Below are positions 1 to 13,408 of a stretch of DNA of 64,000 bases, in pieces; the first letter of the stretch is position 1; every line of letters starts with the position of its first letter. Both the position numbers and the translations under genes were made by a program. The DNA lies in the NCBI GenBank assembly GCA_036850595.1, contig CM072159.1, positions 34,275,765 through 34,339,764 on the forward strand. Reading direction: 5' to 3'. This DNA is from Rhyacichthys aspro. Its lineage: Eukaryota; Chordata; Actinopteri; Gobiiformes; Rhyacichthyidae. The notes beneath the pieces are model-generated. The model searched no databases, was not told the origin of the DNA, and worked only from the letters and a program-made list of their open reading frames with translations.

Positions 1-1481
1 ATAAAAGGATGAGAGTCAGTGAGAGTTGAGGCCAGGAAGCTTCAGAAAGTCGAGGTGTTGTTTTTCCTCTGGTACGATTTCACTGTGAATTAAACTGGAA
101 AACAAAACAATAAATGTCACAAAATCAGATATTTTAGCAGCAACAGTAACATCAAAGCCTGAAGGATGAACAATGAAGCCATGATCTTTTTTCTTTAGTC
201 AAATATCTTGTAAAGTCTGCTCTGTGGGCGTCTTCAGTGAAAGATATAAACTAGAAATAAACCGGGCCACTTTCAAAACCCGTTCGAACCGTGATCGTCC
301 AGTTCTTCTGATGCATCAGAGTCTCTCGATCAAACAGTTCTTCATCTGTGTGTGTTTCTCCAAAAAAATGGTGTCTCTAATCTTTAAAAAAAGAGAAAAA
401 ACTAACTTCAAGAATATTATCAGAAATATGAAGTCGTGTTGTTTTGTCGTCGTTGAGCCGAGGCTTGACCAGAAAAGATTTATGAAGAAATAATAAAAGG
501 ACTATTTTGGATGAAGAGACTTTAACAGACTTTGAGGATGGATTATCGGGTTTTGTTCTTGACACAGTTTTGTGGAATAATGGGAAATATTGGACAAAGG
601 GCCTGGATTTTAAGGATGAGCCTGGGATTTCCTGTGAACAGCCGATAAAAGCGCAGATGTTTCCAGGACGAGCCCCGTGTGGTGGGTTTTGTCGGGACAG
701 CGGCCTCTGAGCGTCCCCAGCGTCAAACACACTGAGACGCTCCTGTTGTACATCTGTGTACAGAATATTCAGATGTTCATTCATCTGTGAGCATCTCAAA
801 CAACGCCATCAGACTTTTCTACATTCCTCCACTGTTTTCATTTTTGTAGAGCCGTACATTTGTGACTGAGGCTGCGTCCACACTAAAGGGTTTAAGGGTA
901 AAAGGTTAGTTTCAGGATATATTCTCTCTCAAAGAGAAGTGGAGGCAGAGGCCGGACGATGAGGAGACGAGTGTAGTATTCAGGTTCAATCGTTCTGCGT
1001 TCACATGAATTATAAAGCAATCATTCCAGGACTTTTATAGAACTTTATTCAGCAATTATTCAGTATAATTTATGACAGACTTACTCAAACAAAATGCTGG
1101 GTTAAAAATACATTTTGACCCAACTAAATGTTTTTGTTTTTGTTTTGTTTTTTTAAATGGGTTAATTCAACCACATAAATGGGTTAATGCTCTATTTAAA
1201 CTCAAATGTTGCTTTAAATGTTAAAATCATACATAGAATATAATGTATTAAAGAGAAAAAAGCACATTGCTTTAACTAATTATAAGAAAAATAGTCTCTG
1301 ATCGTCTCAGGACGGAGTTACGACCCAACAAACCCAGCATTTTTAGAGCATTTTAACAGATTAAACAAAGAGAAGTGAACAGATTGAGCTAGTTAAGCTC
1401 GTTGGGAACATTAGCTCAGTGCTAGCATTGAGACGCTAACAGATGATAGCATTGCTACATTATTGTTATTTGACTTTTTTT

Positions 1482-1573
1482 TTTTTGGCCTTTTGCCTTG
1501 ATTTGATAGAAACAGGAAACAGGCCGTGAGAGAGAGGGGCATGACCTGAGCCGGAATCGAACCCGGGTCGCTC
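1482..1573 (-). repeat. tRNA-derived SINE, 3' part with box B
   Basis: Read on the minus strand: CGACCCGGGTTCGATTCCGG (a Pol III box B, GGTTCGATTCC), then CTCTCTCTCACGGCC, CTGTTTCCTG, ATCAAATCAAGGC and a poly-A run. Box A and the tRNA head are missing, so not a functional tRNA gene. Confidence 0.7.
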
Positions 1574-3257
1574 AAGTATACTTCTATTTTTGCTCACAGG
1601 TCTTTAGGCTGCAGTGTGACAAACTACAGCAGCCTCAGAGGGTCAAATCTCACATGCTAAAATCCCATTAGATTTAAAATCATTTTGATGGATTTCCAGA
1701 AAACTGCTGTATACATTTACATTTTAGTAATAAACAGGAAGGACAGGTTAGGAGAGAAGACTAAAAATAATAAATACAGTAAAACATAAGTCCCTAAAGT
1801 CCCCTCTAACATTAGCTCATTTTTGTGTTTTTTTAATTGTATTTTGCATAACTTTGACTGTGTTGATGCAAAAAGCTTCTTAAATCTTTTAAACTAAATA
1901 TCTCCACCCATGTCCCTTGGCCAAGTTTTGGTGCCATTGACTCCCATTTAAAATACATTTTTCAATAATGCAGTGTGATTTATACTTTTAATTAATTCTT
2001 TTTCAATTCTCTGATGTTAAAATCCCTTAAAGTTTCCATGGCAACCATTAAAAACTTTTTGTGGAACCAAGAAACAGTATATTTACAAATGATTTTGCAC
2101 AAAAAAAAAAATGTTTTTGACACTCACAGATTCAGATAACCTCCAAAAATCCAAAATGAATAACAAACAAATAGAATCTAAAACTCTCAAATTGATGACA
2201 ACAAAGAAAAATGTATTAACAGCAGAAACTGAAAAGTGTTTTATCAAAAACTGATGGAGCTTAATATTATACAGAGATTCAGAATAAACTGTATTTAATA
2301 TCACAGAAAAATTAATGAATATAAATAATACTGTCTGATATATTTACACAAATCCCATGTTATCTTTGTGATGGATTAACCTCATGAACATAAAAATTAC
2401 ATCTTTCCTGTGAAGCCAGAATAACATGTGATTTTTATATATATTTTTTGGGTCAGATTCCATTCCAACGTCATGTGATATTTGCAGCAGAATGACGCAT
2501 TTAAAATGACCGCATTAGTGTGGACGGAGCCTGAGTGAACATCTGATAAATCTTGTGTTTGTTTTTTTCATTGTAGACATAGATTTAACTGTGAGTGTGA
2601 GAGGTTGTGTGAAGTCTCTGTAGAAAACAAAAAAATATTGATTAATATAAAAACGAGCTCCTGCAGTGTCGGGGTTTAGTGTGGACGGAGAAGTGAAAAT
2701 GAACCGCTCTGAGTGAAAAACTGTATTTGGACCTTGATGTAAAAGCTCAGTATTAAAAAAATGATGATCCAGATTCATGTGGACGAGGTTTGAGTCGGTT
2801 CTTTGTGCGCACAGCTGTATTTTTACTTTTCACTTTGTTATTTATTCGAGTCAAGAGCCACAGAAAAGTTTTAAAAAGAGGCAAGACCAGGTTTGAACAG
2901 TTTTATCTGATCACATGTGCATCAAAAGGGTCGAGTTATGTCACTTTTTGTGTGAAGCTAAACTCTAGTCTCTGAAAAAAAGAGAGAATACGACAAATAC
3001 ATCCTTTTTTGACAGATTTTTTTGTTGCAGTACCTCGAGTGGCCACTAATCAAAATGGCGGCAGTAGAGAAGGGGGCAGGGCTTATCCAGATCTTCTAAT
3101 ACATCCATGAGAAAAACTGGAGACATGGATGTATAATCCTCTCTCCTCTTTCCTCCAAATTTTGAATAATGTCTCAGCTAAAAAATAACTTTTATTCTTT
3201 ATTCAGTCTCTCCTTCGTTCTCATTGGTCAGAACTGATCACATGGAACCTGAACAAT

Positions 3258-3746
3258 AGTTTATTGTAAAATAAAACAGTCTTTTGATCCATCTACTGTT
3301 TATTCTGGGATTGTAATAGATGAGAACCTCTATTCAGGAACAGAAAACCTTGGACAATCACATGCTCCAAAAAGGAGTGCTCCCATTGGTCGACACTTGT
3401 CACATGACGTTCCAGGAAGTTTAATAGCTGCAGATAAAGTGTATTTTCAGCTGAATATGTCTTTTAACAGAGAAACAGCTGAAAAAAGAAAAGCATCAAC
3501 AGAGAAAAGGGAGGCAACGTAAAACACAGATAAATACTGTCAATTCAATCACGTAATGTTTAACGAGGAGGAGATAATTGTCGTCCTGACGCTGAAGTCA
3601 CAGCTAAGCTAACGCTAAACTCTAAACTTCAGTTTGGTCAAATGGATTAGTATTTTGGAGGAAAAACTGGTCTGGTTTTATTTTTTAATAAAAGAGAAGC
3701 AGGAGAGGTCTCTAGACTGATTTTGGAGGAGAGTCTGAGACAGGGA
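3258..3746 (+). repeat. Unclassified ~0.5-kb dispersed element, copy A
   Basis: Lies in tmem178b intron 1. The first ~50 bases of the element are missing or diverged (similarity begins around AACAATAGTTTATTG). Its 3' part runs to GAGTCTGAGACAGGGA, as in copy C. Confidence 0.8.
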
Positions 3747-3971
3747 CAAAAAAAGAAAATCAGGGACTGGAACTTTAAAATCCAATGACCTCTATATCTT
3801 TCATAAAATATAAATAAACAATCTTCGTTATTAATGGGACAATACTGGTCTGTTTACAAGAAACTCTAAGAATCTTCTGCACCTTTTTGAAGTTATTAAT
3901 CTATTTGTTTCAAAGTTATGGTAGTTTTTACCACCTTCTGTAATTATACAACTGAATTTTACTGAAGATTT

Positions 3972-4071
3972 NNNNNNNNNNNNNNNNNNNNNNNNNNNNN
4001 NNNNNNNNNNNNNNNNNNNNNNNNNNNNNNNNNNNNNNNNNNNNNNNNNNNNNNNNNNNNNNNNNNNNNNN
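3972..4071. other. Assembly gap (100 N)
   Basis: Exactly 100 N, a conventional placeholder for a gap of unknown size. The right flank starts in a (CCAGA)n run (4072-4095), so a tandem repeat probably stopped the assembly. Confidence 0.97.
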
Positions 4072-4344
4072 CCAGACCAGACCAGACCAGACCAGTCATG
4101 TGATGTTCCTCTTCAGCCCGGTCTGGTCCAGAGGCAGTTTCTTGGTGGGTTTCATTAAAAGCGTGGAGGCCTGGTCTGTGGCTCGGGGCCGGGGCAGATG
4201 GGACGTCCCGCCTCGCTTCATCTGGACGTGGCCTGGTTTTGTCCTGACCCACTTTTCTCCCTCCTCCACAGGATTAAACAGGAGCAGCTGGGGCAGGGCC
4301 AGATGGGACTGATCCGAGAGGGTTAGGACCGGCTCTGGACCAGG

Positions 4345-4412
4345 TCTGAACCGGGTCTGGACCGGGTCAGGACCGGGTCAGGACCGGGTCAGGACCGGGT
4401 CAGGACCGGACT
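4345..4412 (+). repeat. GACCGGGTCAG minisatellite
   Basis: Five to six units of 11 bp (GACCGGGTCAG), GGTC theme. Confidence 0.85.
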
Positions 4413-4532
4413 GAGCAGCACTCAGAGGACCCAGACCAGTCAAGACCAGGACTAGAGTCTGGTACACAGGGACAGAGATAGTCCAGACTTAGACCGGTTT
4501 TAGCACATAGTATTATATGATTAATCAGTCAG

Positions 4533-4829
4533 CCTGTTCAAGTCCATCTAAAACCTGTTCAAGTCCATCTAAAACCTGTTCAAGTCCATCTAAAACCTGT
4601 TCAAGTCCATCTAAAACCTGTTCAAGTCCATCTAAACCCTGTTCAAGTCCATCTAAAACCTGTGAAAATCCATCACAAACCTGTTTAAATCCATCTAGAA
4701 CCTGTTCAAATCTAACTTAAACCCATTCAAATCCATCTAAAACCTGTTCAGATCCATCAAAAACCTTTTTAAATCCATCAAAAACCTTTTTAAATCCATC
4801 TAAAACCTGTTCTAATCCAGCTGAAACCA
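4533..4829 (+). repeat. 21-bp family array (AAGTCCATCT variant)
   Basis: About 14 units of TTCAAGTCCA + TCTAAAACCTG, becoming irregular after 4660. Same 21-bp step as the consensus AAATCCAACT + AAAACCTGTTC. Confidence 0.93.
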
Positions 4830-5139
4830 TCAATTATTCTCTGTTGTGAACCAGAGTGATTCTGCGACAGGGATGGACCCTTATTTCAGCCGAAACACGT
4901 CTTCTGCTCATGTCCATCACGTCCAGAACAAGTGTCTCGTCTCTGCTCGGTGTTTGATCAGAGCGACCCACATCGTCTCTGCCTCGGGCTCCGGTTACAC
5001 TCACGCCACAGCTTCACCTGCTCCGGAGAAAACAGGAGTCCTCCGACGGGACGAGGAGCAGGTCCCGAACGAGGACAGCTGTGGGAGGACGTTTAATCTG
5101 AGACGGACGGGGTCACACAAGAAATTTGAGTCAAACATC

Positions 5140-5507
5140 CATCCAAAACCTGTTCTGATCCAGTTAAAACCTTTGTAAATCATGTAAACCTGTTAAAATT
5201 AGTGTAAAACCTTTTCAAATCCAACCAAAACCTGTTCAAATCCAACTCAAACCTGTTCAAATCCATCTAAAACCTGTTCAAATCCAATTAAAACCTGTTC
5301 AAATCCATCTAAAACCTGTTCAAATCCAATTAAAACCTGTTCAAATCCAACTAAAACCTGTTCAAATCCAAATTAAACCTGTTCAAATCCAACCAAAGCT
5401 TGTTCAAATCCAACTAAAACCTGATCAAATCCAATTAAAACCTGTTCAAATCCATCTAAAACCTGTTCAAATCCAATTAAAACCTGTTCAAATCCATCTA
5501 AAACCTG
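5140..5507 (+). repeat. 21-bp family array
   Basis: About 17 units mixing AAATCCATCT, AAATCCAATT and AAATCCAACT with AAAACCTGTTC. Confidence 0.93.
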
Positions 5508-6689
5508 AGGCCACTATTATCATTAGAAGCTCTTGTACATTCATTGTTAATAACTTAATAAAGAGCCCATATAAAGCTTGTTCATCTTATCTTTATCATA
5601 AAAAAAGCACTTTTATCACACTTTGACATATCTGACACATAAATATGAACTAATATGGAAGTTAGAATAAACAGAATTGAGATTATTCTCCAAGAAATAT
5701 TTAAAAATCAGTAATTTACCAACAATGTAAAAAAAAAGAAAAAATAATCTGTGATCTTTGATGAGATTATTGGTGATGATGGAGATATTTTGGGAAGAAT
5801 TTCTTTGTGGACAAACTGTAGCATGAACCTGGAGCTGTCGTCCTCCATCGACAGAGACCAGCTGACGGTTTATGATCTGTGAATATTCAGAGAGATTTAT
5901 TGCTGACTCATGTTTCTGATCCTCAGAGGACGACCGAACGATCCAACACATCTTTACCCTCTTCAACTCGACGTATCGTTGATGACAAATACATTTAAAA
6001 GACTGATATCCTCAGGACCTTCACTCTTCGTCAGTCCCTCGTGGTTTAAATCCAAATGAATACGAGTGTTTAGTGATATGTGCTCTATGTTATTCATCAT
6101 CTTCTGTCGTTTCTGATGTAATCGTCCAGTTTACAGTAAATCAGAAGCAGCTGTTAACATTAGAACCAGTTCACTGGTTCAGGTTCTCAGTGACTGATGC
6201 TTTTTCATTAGGCCAGAGTCTCTTTATGATTCACGTCTGTGCATTGCTTCTGTGTCTTAGGTTCTGAGTTTTCAGGCGTCAGTGCTTTAAAGGTGAGCTC
6301 ACACTTGTTTCTGCTTCATTTAGTTCACACCAAATCAGAAAACGACATTTAGTTTGATCCTTGAGTAAAAAGCCCTGTTCCAGAGCGTTCACTTCTGATA
6401 TTTAAACTGCACCAAACACAAAAACATGACTTTTTTAAGAAACACACTGATGCTGCTGTTAGCCCAGATGCATTTAACGTTGCATGATATTGTTGTCGCC
6501 GGTTTTTGAAGCTCTTCCTGTTTGGACTCGTCTGAGGTTCACTCTTTAATGGGACCGTCCCAGAGTTCAGTTGGAGGTGCTCCCAGACTCTGTTTGAACG
6601 GGTCTCGGAGCAGGTTTGTGTCACTGAGGTTCGTCTGGAGCATTTACACTGATCTGAGAAAACAGTGCTAACAACCAGAGTCTGTTTGA

Positions 6690-7438
6690 CACACCTGCCC
6701 CACACCTGCCCCACCCCTGCTCCACCCCTGCTCCACCCCTGCCCCACACCTGCCCCACACCTGCCCCACCCCTGCTCCACCCCTGCTCCACCCCTGCCCC
6801 ACACCTGCCCCACACCTGCCCCACACCTGCTCCACGCCTGCCCCACACCTGATCCACACCTGCTCCACACCTGCCCCACACCTGATCCACACCAGCCCCA
6901 CACCTGATCCACGCCTGCCCCACACCTGCCCCACACCTAATCCACACCTGATCCACACCAGCCCCACACCTGATCCACGCCTGCCCCACACCTGCCCCAC
7001 ACCTAATCCACACCAGCCCCACACCTGATCCACACCTGCCCCACACCTGCCCCACCCCTGCTCCACATTTGATCCACACCTGCCCCACACCTGATCCACA
7101 CCTGCCCCACACCTGATCCACACCTGCTCCACATTTGATCCACACCTGCCCCACACCTGATCCACACCTGCCCCACACCTGATCCACACCTGCCCCACCC
7201 CTGCTCCACATTTGATCCACACCTGCCCCACACCTGATCCACACCTGCCCCACACCTGCTCCACCCCTGCTCCACATTTGATCCACACCTGCCCCACACC
7301 TGATCCACACCTGCCCCACACCTGATCCACACCTGCCCCACACCTGCTCCACACCTGCCCCACACCTGGCCCACGCCTGCTCCACCCCTGCCCCACACCT
7401 GCCCCACGCCTCCTCCACACCTGCCCCACAGCTGCTCC
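6690..7438. repeat. ~12-bp CACACCTGCCC/CACACCTGATC minisatellite
   Basis: About 62 units of 12 bp, with CACCCCTGCTC and CACATTTGATC variants in higher-order groups. Open in all three minus-strand frames (GAGVGQVW-type peptides), so the frames of up to 265 codons are artefacts. Confidence 0.95.
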
Positions 7439-7587
7439 ATCGTCCGTCACTGACTAAACGCCCTTCGCCGACAAAAAGATCGGACCCAAATCTGACAGAA
7501 GAGTTAGTTTAGAGTTTTTAGTTCATTTTTGTAGTTTTAATGAAACGACAAAAGGTGAACGAGATGTGTACAAGAAACATGTTCTTC

Positions 7588-7632
7588 GCTAGTGCTAGTG
7601 CTAATGCTAATGCTAATGCTAGTGCTAATGCT
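7588..7632 (+). repeat. (GCTAAT/GCTAGT)n microsatellite
   Basis: Seven or eight hexanucleotide units. Confidence 0.9.
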
Positions 7633-7844
7633 AACCAAACTGACCAATAGGACAATTCAACTGCAGTCATTTCCCCCATGGATCAATAAAGTGTATCTTA
7701 TCTTATTTGTTAAATAAATAAATAAACTAAAGTAAGTAAAATGCACAAATCCAGATGTAGTTCCTCAGAGGCGCAGTGACCTCTGTGACCTGTGACCTGT
7801 GACCCTGATCAGTCCCAACATCTGTCTCCATCACAGGAGCAGGA

Positions 7845-8485
7845 CCCATCACAGACAGGACTGAGTCTAAAGGACCGATCACAGACAGGACTGAGTCTAA
7901 AGGACTGATCACAGACAGGACTGAGTCTAAAGGACCGATCACAGACAGGACTGAGTCTAAAGGACCGATCACAGACAGGACTGAGTCTAAAGGACCGATC
8001 ACAGACAGGACTGAGTCTAAAGGACCGATCACAGACAGGACCGAGACTAAAGGACCGATCACAGACAGGACTGAGACTAAAGGACCGATCACAGACAGGA
8101 CTGAGACTAAAGGACCGATCACAGACAGGACCGAGACTAAAGGACCGATCACAGACAGGACTGAGACTAAAGAACCGATCACAGACAGGACTGAGACTAA
8201 AGAACCGATCACAGACAGGACTGAGACTAAAGGACCGATCACACACAGGACTGAGACTAAAGGACCGATCACACACAGGACTGAGACTAAAGGACCGATC
8301 ACACACAGGACTGAGACTAAAGGACCGATCACACACAGGACTGAGACTAAAGGACCGATCACACACAGGACTGAGACTAAAGGACCGATCACAGACAGGA
8401 CTGAGACTAAAGGACCGATCACAGACAGGACTGAGTCTAAAGGACTGATCACAGACAGGACTGAGACTAAAGGACCGATCACAGA
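7845..8485. repeat. 30-bp minisatellite
   Basis: About 21 near-identical units of exactly 30 bp: CTGAGTCTAAAGGACC + GATCACAGACAGGA, with CTGAGACTAAAGG and CACACAGGA variants clustered in neighbouring units. Open in two minus-strand frames. Confidence 0.97.
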
Positions 8486-9140
8486 GACCTACATGATTCA
8501 AATAATAATAAAAACTGTTGCTGTTTGTGGAACATTGACATAAATAACACTGAATCCTCAGATGTGTCTCAGTCTGAAACACTGCCTCCTTCTCTTCCTC
8601 ATCATCCTCTTCATCCTCGTCCCTCTTCTTCCTCTGTCCTCGTCGTCTTTGAGCTCATTTCTCATCAATCAGCTCCTTTTTCTGCTCGGACCACAGCTGC
8701 ACCGAGACCTGCTCCAAAAACGCTCCCGACTCCGAACAAACTCCCGATTATCTCCCACAACGAGCGCCTTATCCACAGAACACTCCCCGACTCTGACGCT
8801 GAGGGAACGAAGCAGATAAACTCTTCAATAAAAGAGAAAACCAGTCCACGACATTTGATCTGATTTAGTTTTTTGTCTCAGACTCAACAGCAACTTTCCT
8901 GCTTCTTTTATTTTAAAAAAGGTCAAACTGGACCGATTTTTACCACAAAATACTAATATGTAAATAATAAATGTTAATGAACTCTCCACTGCATTAAACA
9001 GAAACAGAAACAAAAACAAACAGAAACAAACAGAAACAGAACTGAGTCAGGCTCGAAAAGTTTAGAAAGACTCTTCTTCAGTTTTTCCTGCAGCAGCTTC
9101 TAATCTCTCTCTGGACACAGCTCAGTGGAAACACAAGCCT

Positions 9141-10016
9141 CTGAACCAAACTGAGCCAAACTGAGCCAAACTGGACCAAACTGGACCAAACTGGACCAAA
9201 CTGAACCAAACTGAACCAAACTGAACCAAACTGAACCAAACTGGACCAAACTGGACCAAACTGGACCAAACTGGACCAAACTTAGCCAAACTGGACCAAA
9301 CTGGACCAAACTGAATTAAACTGAACCAAACTGAATTAAACTGGACCAAACTGAACCAAACTGAACCAAACTGGACCAAACTGAATTAAACTGAACCAAA
9401 CTGAATTAAACTGGACCAAACTGAACCAAACTGAATTAAACTGGACCAAACTGAGCCAAACTGAGCCAAACTGAGCCAAACTGGACCAAACTGGACCAAA
9501 CTAAACCAAACTGGACCAAACTGAACCAAACTGGACCAAACTGGACCAAACTTAGCCAAACTGGACCAAACTGGACCAAACTGAATTAAACTGAACCAAA
9601 CTGAATTAAACTGGACCAAACTGAACCAAACTGAACCAAACTGGACCAAACTGAATTAAACTGAACCAAACTGAATTAAACTGGACCAAACTGAACCAAA
9701 CTGAATTAAACTGGACCAAACTGAGCCAAACTGAGCCAAACTGAGCCAAACTGGACCAAACTGGACCAAACTAAACCAAACTGGACCAAACTGAACCAAA
9801 CTGAGCCAAACTGAGCCAAACTGGACCAAACTGGACCAAACTGGACCAAACTGAATCAATCTGAACCAAACTGGACCAAACTGGACCAAACTGAGCCAAA
9901 CTGAGCCAAACTGAGCCAAACTGGACCAAACTGAATCAAACTGGACCAAACTGGACCAAAACTGAACCAAACTGGACCAAACTGGACCAAACTGGACCAA
10001 ACTGGACCAAACTGAA
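9141..10016. repeat. 10-bp CTGGACCAAA array with a 270-bp duplication
   Basis: About 87 decamers (CTGGACCAAA, CTGAACCAAA, CTGAGCCAAA, CTGAATTAAA). 9261-9530 and 9531-9800 are identical at all 27 decamers. Confidence 0.97.
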
Positions 10017-10819
10017 CCTAGTTTTTGTGTGACATTGAGGGCTACAACTAACAATTATTTTTACTCTGAATTAATCTGAGAATAATGTTTTTGATGAATG
10101 GATCAATACTCTATAGTAGAGTGTTAAAGGGGGGGAGCCGGGGGGGAAACAAAGAGAGTGAGTTTTATTTGTTCTTGTTTAAAAGTGAAGAATGTGCTCC
10201 AGATGAAGCCACAGACTGAGACACAGACGGGTTCATCTCTGACTGTTCGTCTTTAACCACAGTTGTTGTTGTTGTTGTCGACGAGGCTCCGAGCCGTGGA
10301 CCTTCTCTCATCGCTGAGTTGTTCCTGAAGGAAACATCAGCCTGTTGTTGTTTCTGAAGACGAGGCCCGAGGTCCGTGACTCCGGCGTGAGTCAGGTCCG
10401 GGCTCAGAGCTGCCCTTTAACGAACGGAGACGAGGCAGAACCAGGCCGCGACTCCGACCCCATTACCACGGTTACGCTGCAGTCGACACTAAAGACACGT
10501 GATGATAAAATAACACCTTTTCACCATTTTATCTGTGTTTTTATTTTCTCTGATGAATCATTTACACTGTTGCTGAACGGTTTTAGTTCCTTTATGATGG
10601 TGCGACACTGAGCAGCTGTGGTCAGAGAGGCTCAGAGTCGACCGAGAGCCTCGTGTTTTTAATAATTCAGACGTTTCCAGAACTCGACACCTGCTGCAGC
10701 CGTCGCTCGGCTTCAGAGAAACTACTCACACTCAACAATATCTGAGAGGAAGGACCGGAACAGGCTCATACATGTAGAAAAGTACAATATGTGAGGCTCT
10801 AACTGCGTCAGAAACAGTA

Positions 10820-10915
10820 AAACCTGTTCAAATCCAGCTAAAACCTGCTCAAATCCAACTGAAACCTGTTCAAATCCAATTAAAACACTTTTAAATCCAA
10901 CTAAAACCTCTTCAA
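10820..10915 (+). repeat. 21-bp family, short array
   Basis: About five units (AAATCCAGCT, AAATCCAACT, AAATCCAATT with AAAACCTGTTC variants). Confidence 0.85.
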
Positions 10916-11184
10916 ACAGAGACATTCCACTAAATCGAGAGGGTCTTTATGAAAACAAAGGCTTCATTGGGTTTAAATATTCATATAAAACAATAATATT
11001 CGTTTTTTCCATTGATTCTATTCATTTTTGTCGTCGTAGGCGTTTCCTGGAGACTCTCTTTAAAATCACTCGTTTATTTAAACCCATGACCCTCTGGACT
11101 CAGAGTAAACTGATCTTTTCAGAGCCATTTGTGAACGATGTGAACTCCATCTCACTGTGTCCACCCTCCATCTGCATCCCACCC

Positions 11185-12063
11185 CTGTTAAATCCAACTA
11201 AAACCTGTTCAAATCCAACTAAAACCTGTTCAAATCCAACTAAAACCTGTTCAAATCCAACTAAAACCTGTTCAAATCCAACTAAAACCTGTTAAATCCA
11301 ACTAAAACCTGTTCAAATCCAACTAAAACCTGTTAAATCCAACTAAAACCTGTTCAAATCCAACTAAAACCTGTTCAAATCCAACTAAAACCTGTTCAAA
11401 TCCAACTAAAACCTGTTCAAATCCAACTAAAACCTGTTAAATCCAACTAAAACCTGTTCAAATCCAACTAAAACCTGTTAAATCCAACTAAAACCTGTTC
11501 AAATCCAACTAAAACCTGCTCAAATCCAATTAAAACCTGCTCAAATCCAACTAAAACCTGTTTAAATCCAACTAAAACCTGCTCAAATCCAACTAAAACC
11601 TGTTCAAATCCAACTAAAACCTGCTCAAATCCAACTAAAACCTGTTCAAATCCAACTAAAACCTGCTCAAATCCAACTAAAACCTGTTCAAATCCAACTA
11701 AAACCTGTTCAAATCCAACTAAAATCTGTTCAAATCCAACTAAAACCTGTTCAAATCCAACTAAAACCTGCTCAAATCCAACTAAAACCTGTTAAATCCA
11801 ACTAAAACCTGTTCAAATCCAACTAAAACCTGCTCAAATCCAACTAAAACCTGTTCAAATCCAACTAAAACCTGTTCAAATCCAACTAAAACCTGTTCAA
11901 ATCCAACTAAAACCTGCTCAAATCCAACTAAAACCTGTTCAAATCCAACTAAAACCTGCTCAAATCCAACTAAAACCTGTTAAATCCAACTAAAACCTGT
12001 TCAAATCCAACTAAAACCGTTTCAAATCCATTTAAACACTGTTCAAATCCAACTAAAACCTGT
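11185..12063 (+). repeat. 21-bp family, largest array
   Basis: About 42 units, nearly all AAATCCAACT + AAAACCTGTTC, with single-base GCTC and TTAA variants (the TTAA form is one base or two shorter). The most homogeneous array of the family. Confidence 0.97.
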
Positions 12064-12731
12064 TAGGAAGGTGATTTTGGTTGGTTTGGTTGGACTTTAA
12101 CAGGTTCTAAATGGTTTCAGTTTAACATGAATAGATTTTAACCAATTTTAGCTGAACTGTAATTGCCTCAAGAAGGTTTTATTTGGACAAAATAAAATGT
12201 ATTAAGATCAAAATGGGCTCTCTCTGGTGGAGGAATATCAGTTTTAACTTCAGTTCTTGACCCACAGTTTGAGAACCACTGGTGTAGAACAAAGGAAGGG
12301 CAGAAGGAGAAATGGGACTGTGTCTTTAGCTACGCCTCGGGTCCAGACCAAAAGTCCTTATTAAACTGATAAATGCTGGAGTTTACTGTATTTCTTTCGG
12401 GAAACATGACTCAACTCTTTAGAACCATAGAATAAAATAATAATAATAAATAAACCTAATAAAACTGTAAATATACCGTTCTTTGAAGAGTCGTGAAGGT
12501 TGGAGCTGGACACACTGGTGATGCATTCAGGAGACGCAGAGGTTTGATGGATGGTTACACTACATTACTCTGACCAACATCAGCTTCCATTAATGACAAC
12601 AGCCTTTTCCCAGTGCCCTTTGACCTCTCCTAAAGGCCGTGACCCTTGAGTGTGAGTTTGATCAGGGTCACGACCTCAGGACTGATTGATAACAGAAGAT
12701 CAGAGGCTCGGACTGTTCCAGATCGGTCTGA

Positions 12732-13408
12732 TTTAAATCCAACTAAAACCTGTTCCAATCCAACTAAAACCTGTTAAAATCCAACTAAAACCAGTTCAAA
12801 TCCAACTAAAGCATGTTCAAATCCAACTAAAACCTGTTAAAATCCAACTAAAACTTGGTCCAATCCAACTAAAACCTGTTCTAATCCAACTAAAACATGT
12901 TTAAATCCAACTAAAACCTGTTCCAGTTCAACTAAAACCTGTTCAAATCCAACTAAAACCTGATCAAATCCAACTAAAACCTGATCAAATCCAACTAAAG
13001 TCTTTTCAAATACAACTAAAACCTGATCAAATCCAACTAAAACCTGATCAAATCCAACTAAAACATGTTTAAATCCAACTAAAACCTGTTCCAGTTCAAC
13101 TAAAACCTGTTCAAATCCAACTAAAACCTGATCAAATCCAACTAAAACCTGATCAAATCCAACTAAAACATGTTTAAATCCAACTAAAGTCTTTTCAAAT
13201 ACAACTAAAACCTGATCAAATCCAACTAAAACCTGATTAAATCCAACTAAAACCTGATCAAATCCAACTAAAATATATTTAAATCCAACTAAAGTCTTTT
13301 CAAATCCAACTAAAACCTGTTCAAATCCAACTAAAACATGTTTAAATCCAACTAAAGTCTTTTCAAATCCAACTAAAACCTGTTTGAATCCAACTAAAAC
13401 CTGTTCAG
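12732..13408 (+). repeat. 21-bp family array with higher-order structure
   Basis: About 32 units, many with CTGATC in place of CTGTTC and with ACATGTTT and AGTCTTTTC variants that recur in the same order (for example 12890-13010 and 13060-13200), a sign of block duplication. Confidence 0.95.

Noticed and set aside
1540..1573. Possible tRNA gene because of a box B (GGTTCGATTCC)
   Set aside because: No box A or cloverleaf upstream, and the flank continues into the SINE tail and poly-A run.
6349..7450. Several overlapping frames up to 265 codons (GAGVGQVWGRCG repeats)
   Set aside because: Open in all three frames of the same strand over a 12-bp repeat, so composition explains them; no start context or homology.
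7727..8582. Regular 30-bp repeats resembling a CRISPR array or a repetitive secreted protein
   Set aside because: The units are directly contiguous with no spacers, in a vertebrate genome, and the frames are open on one strand only because the period is a multiple of three.
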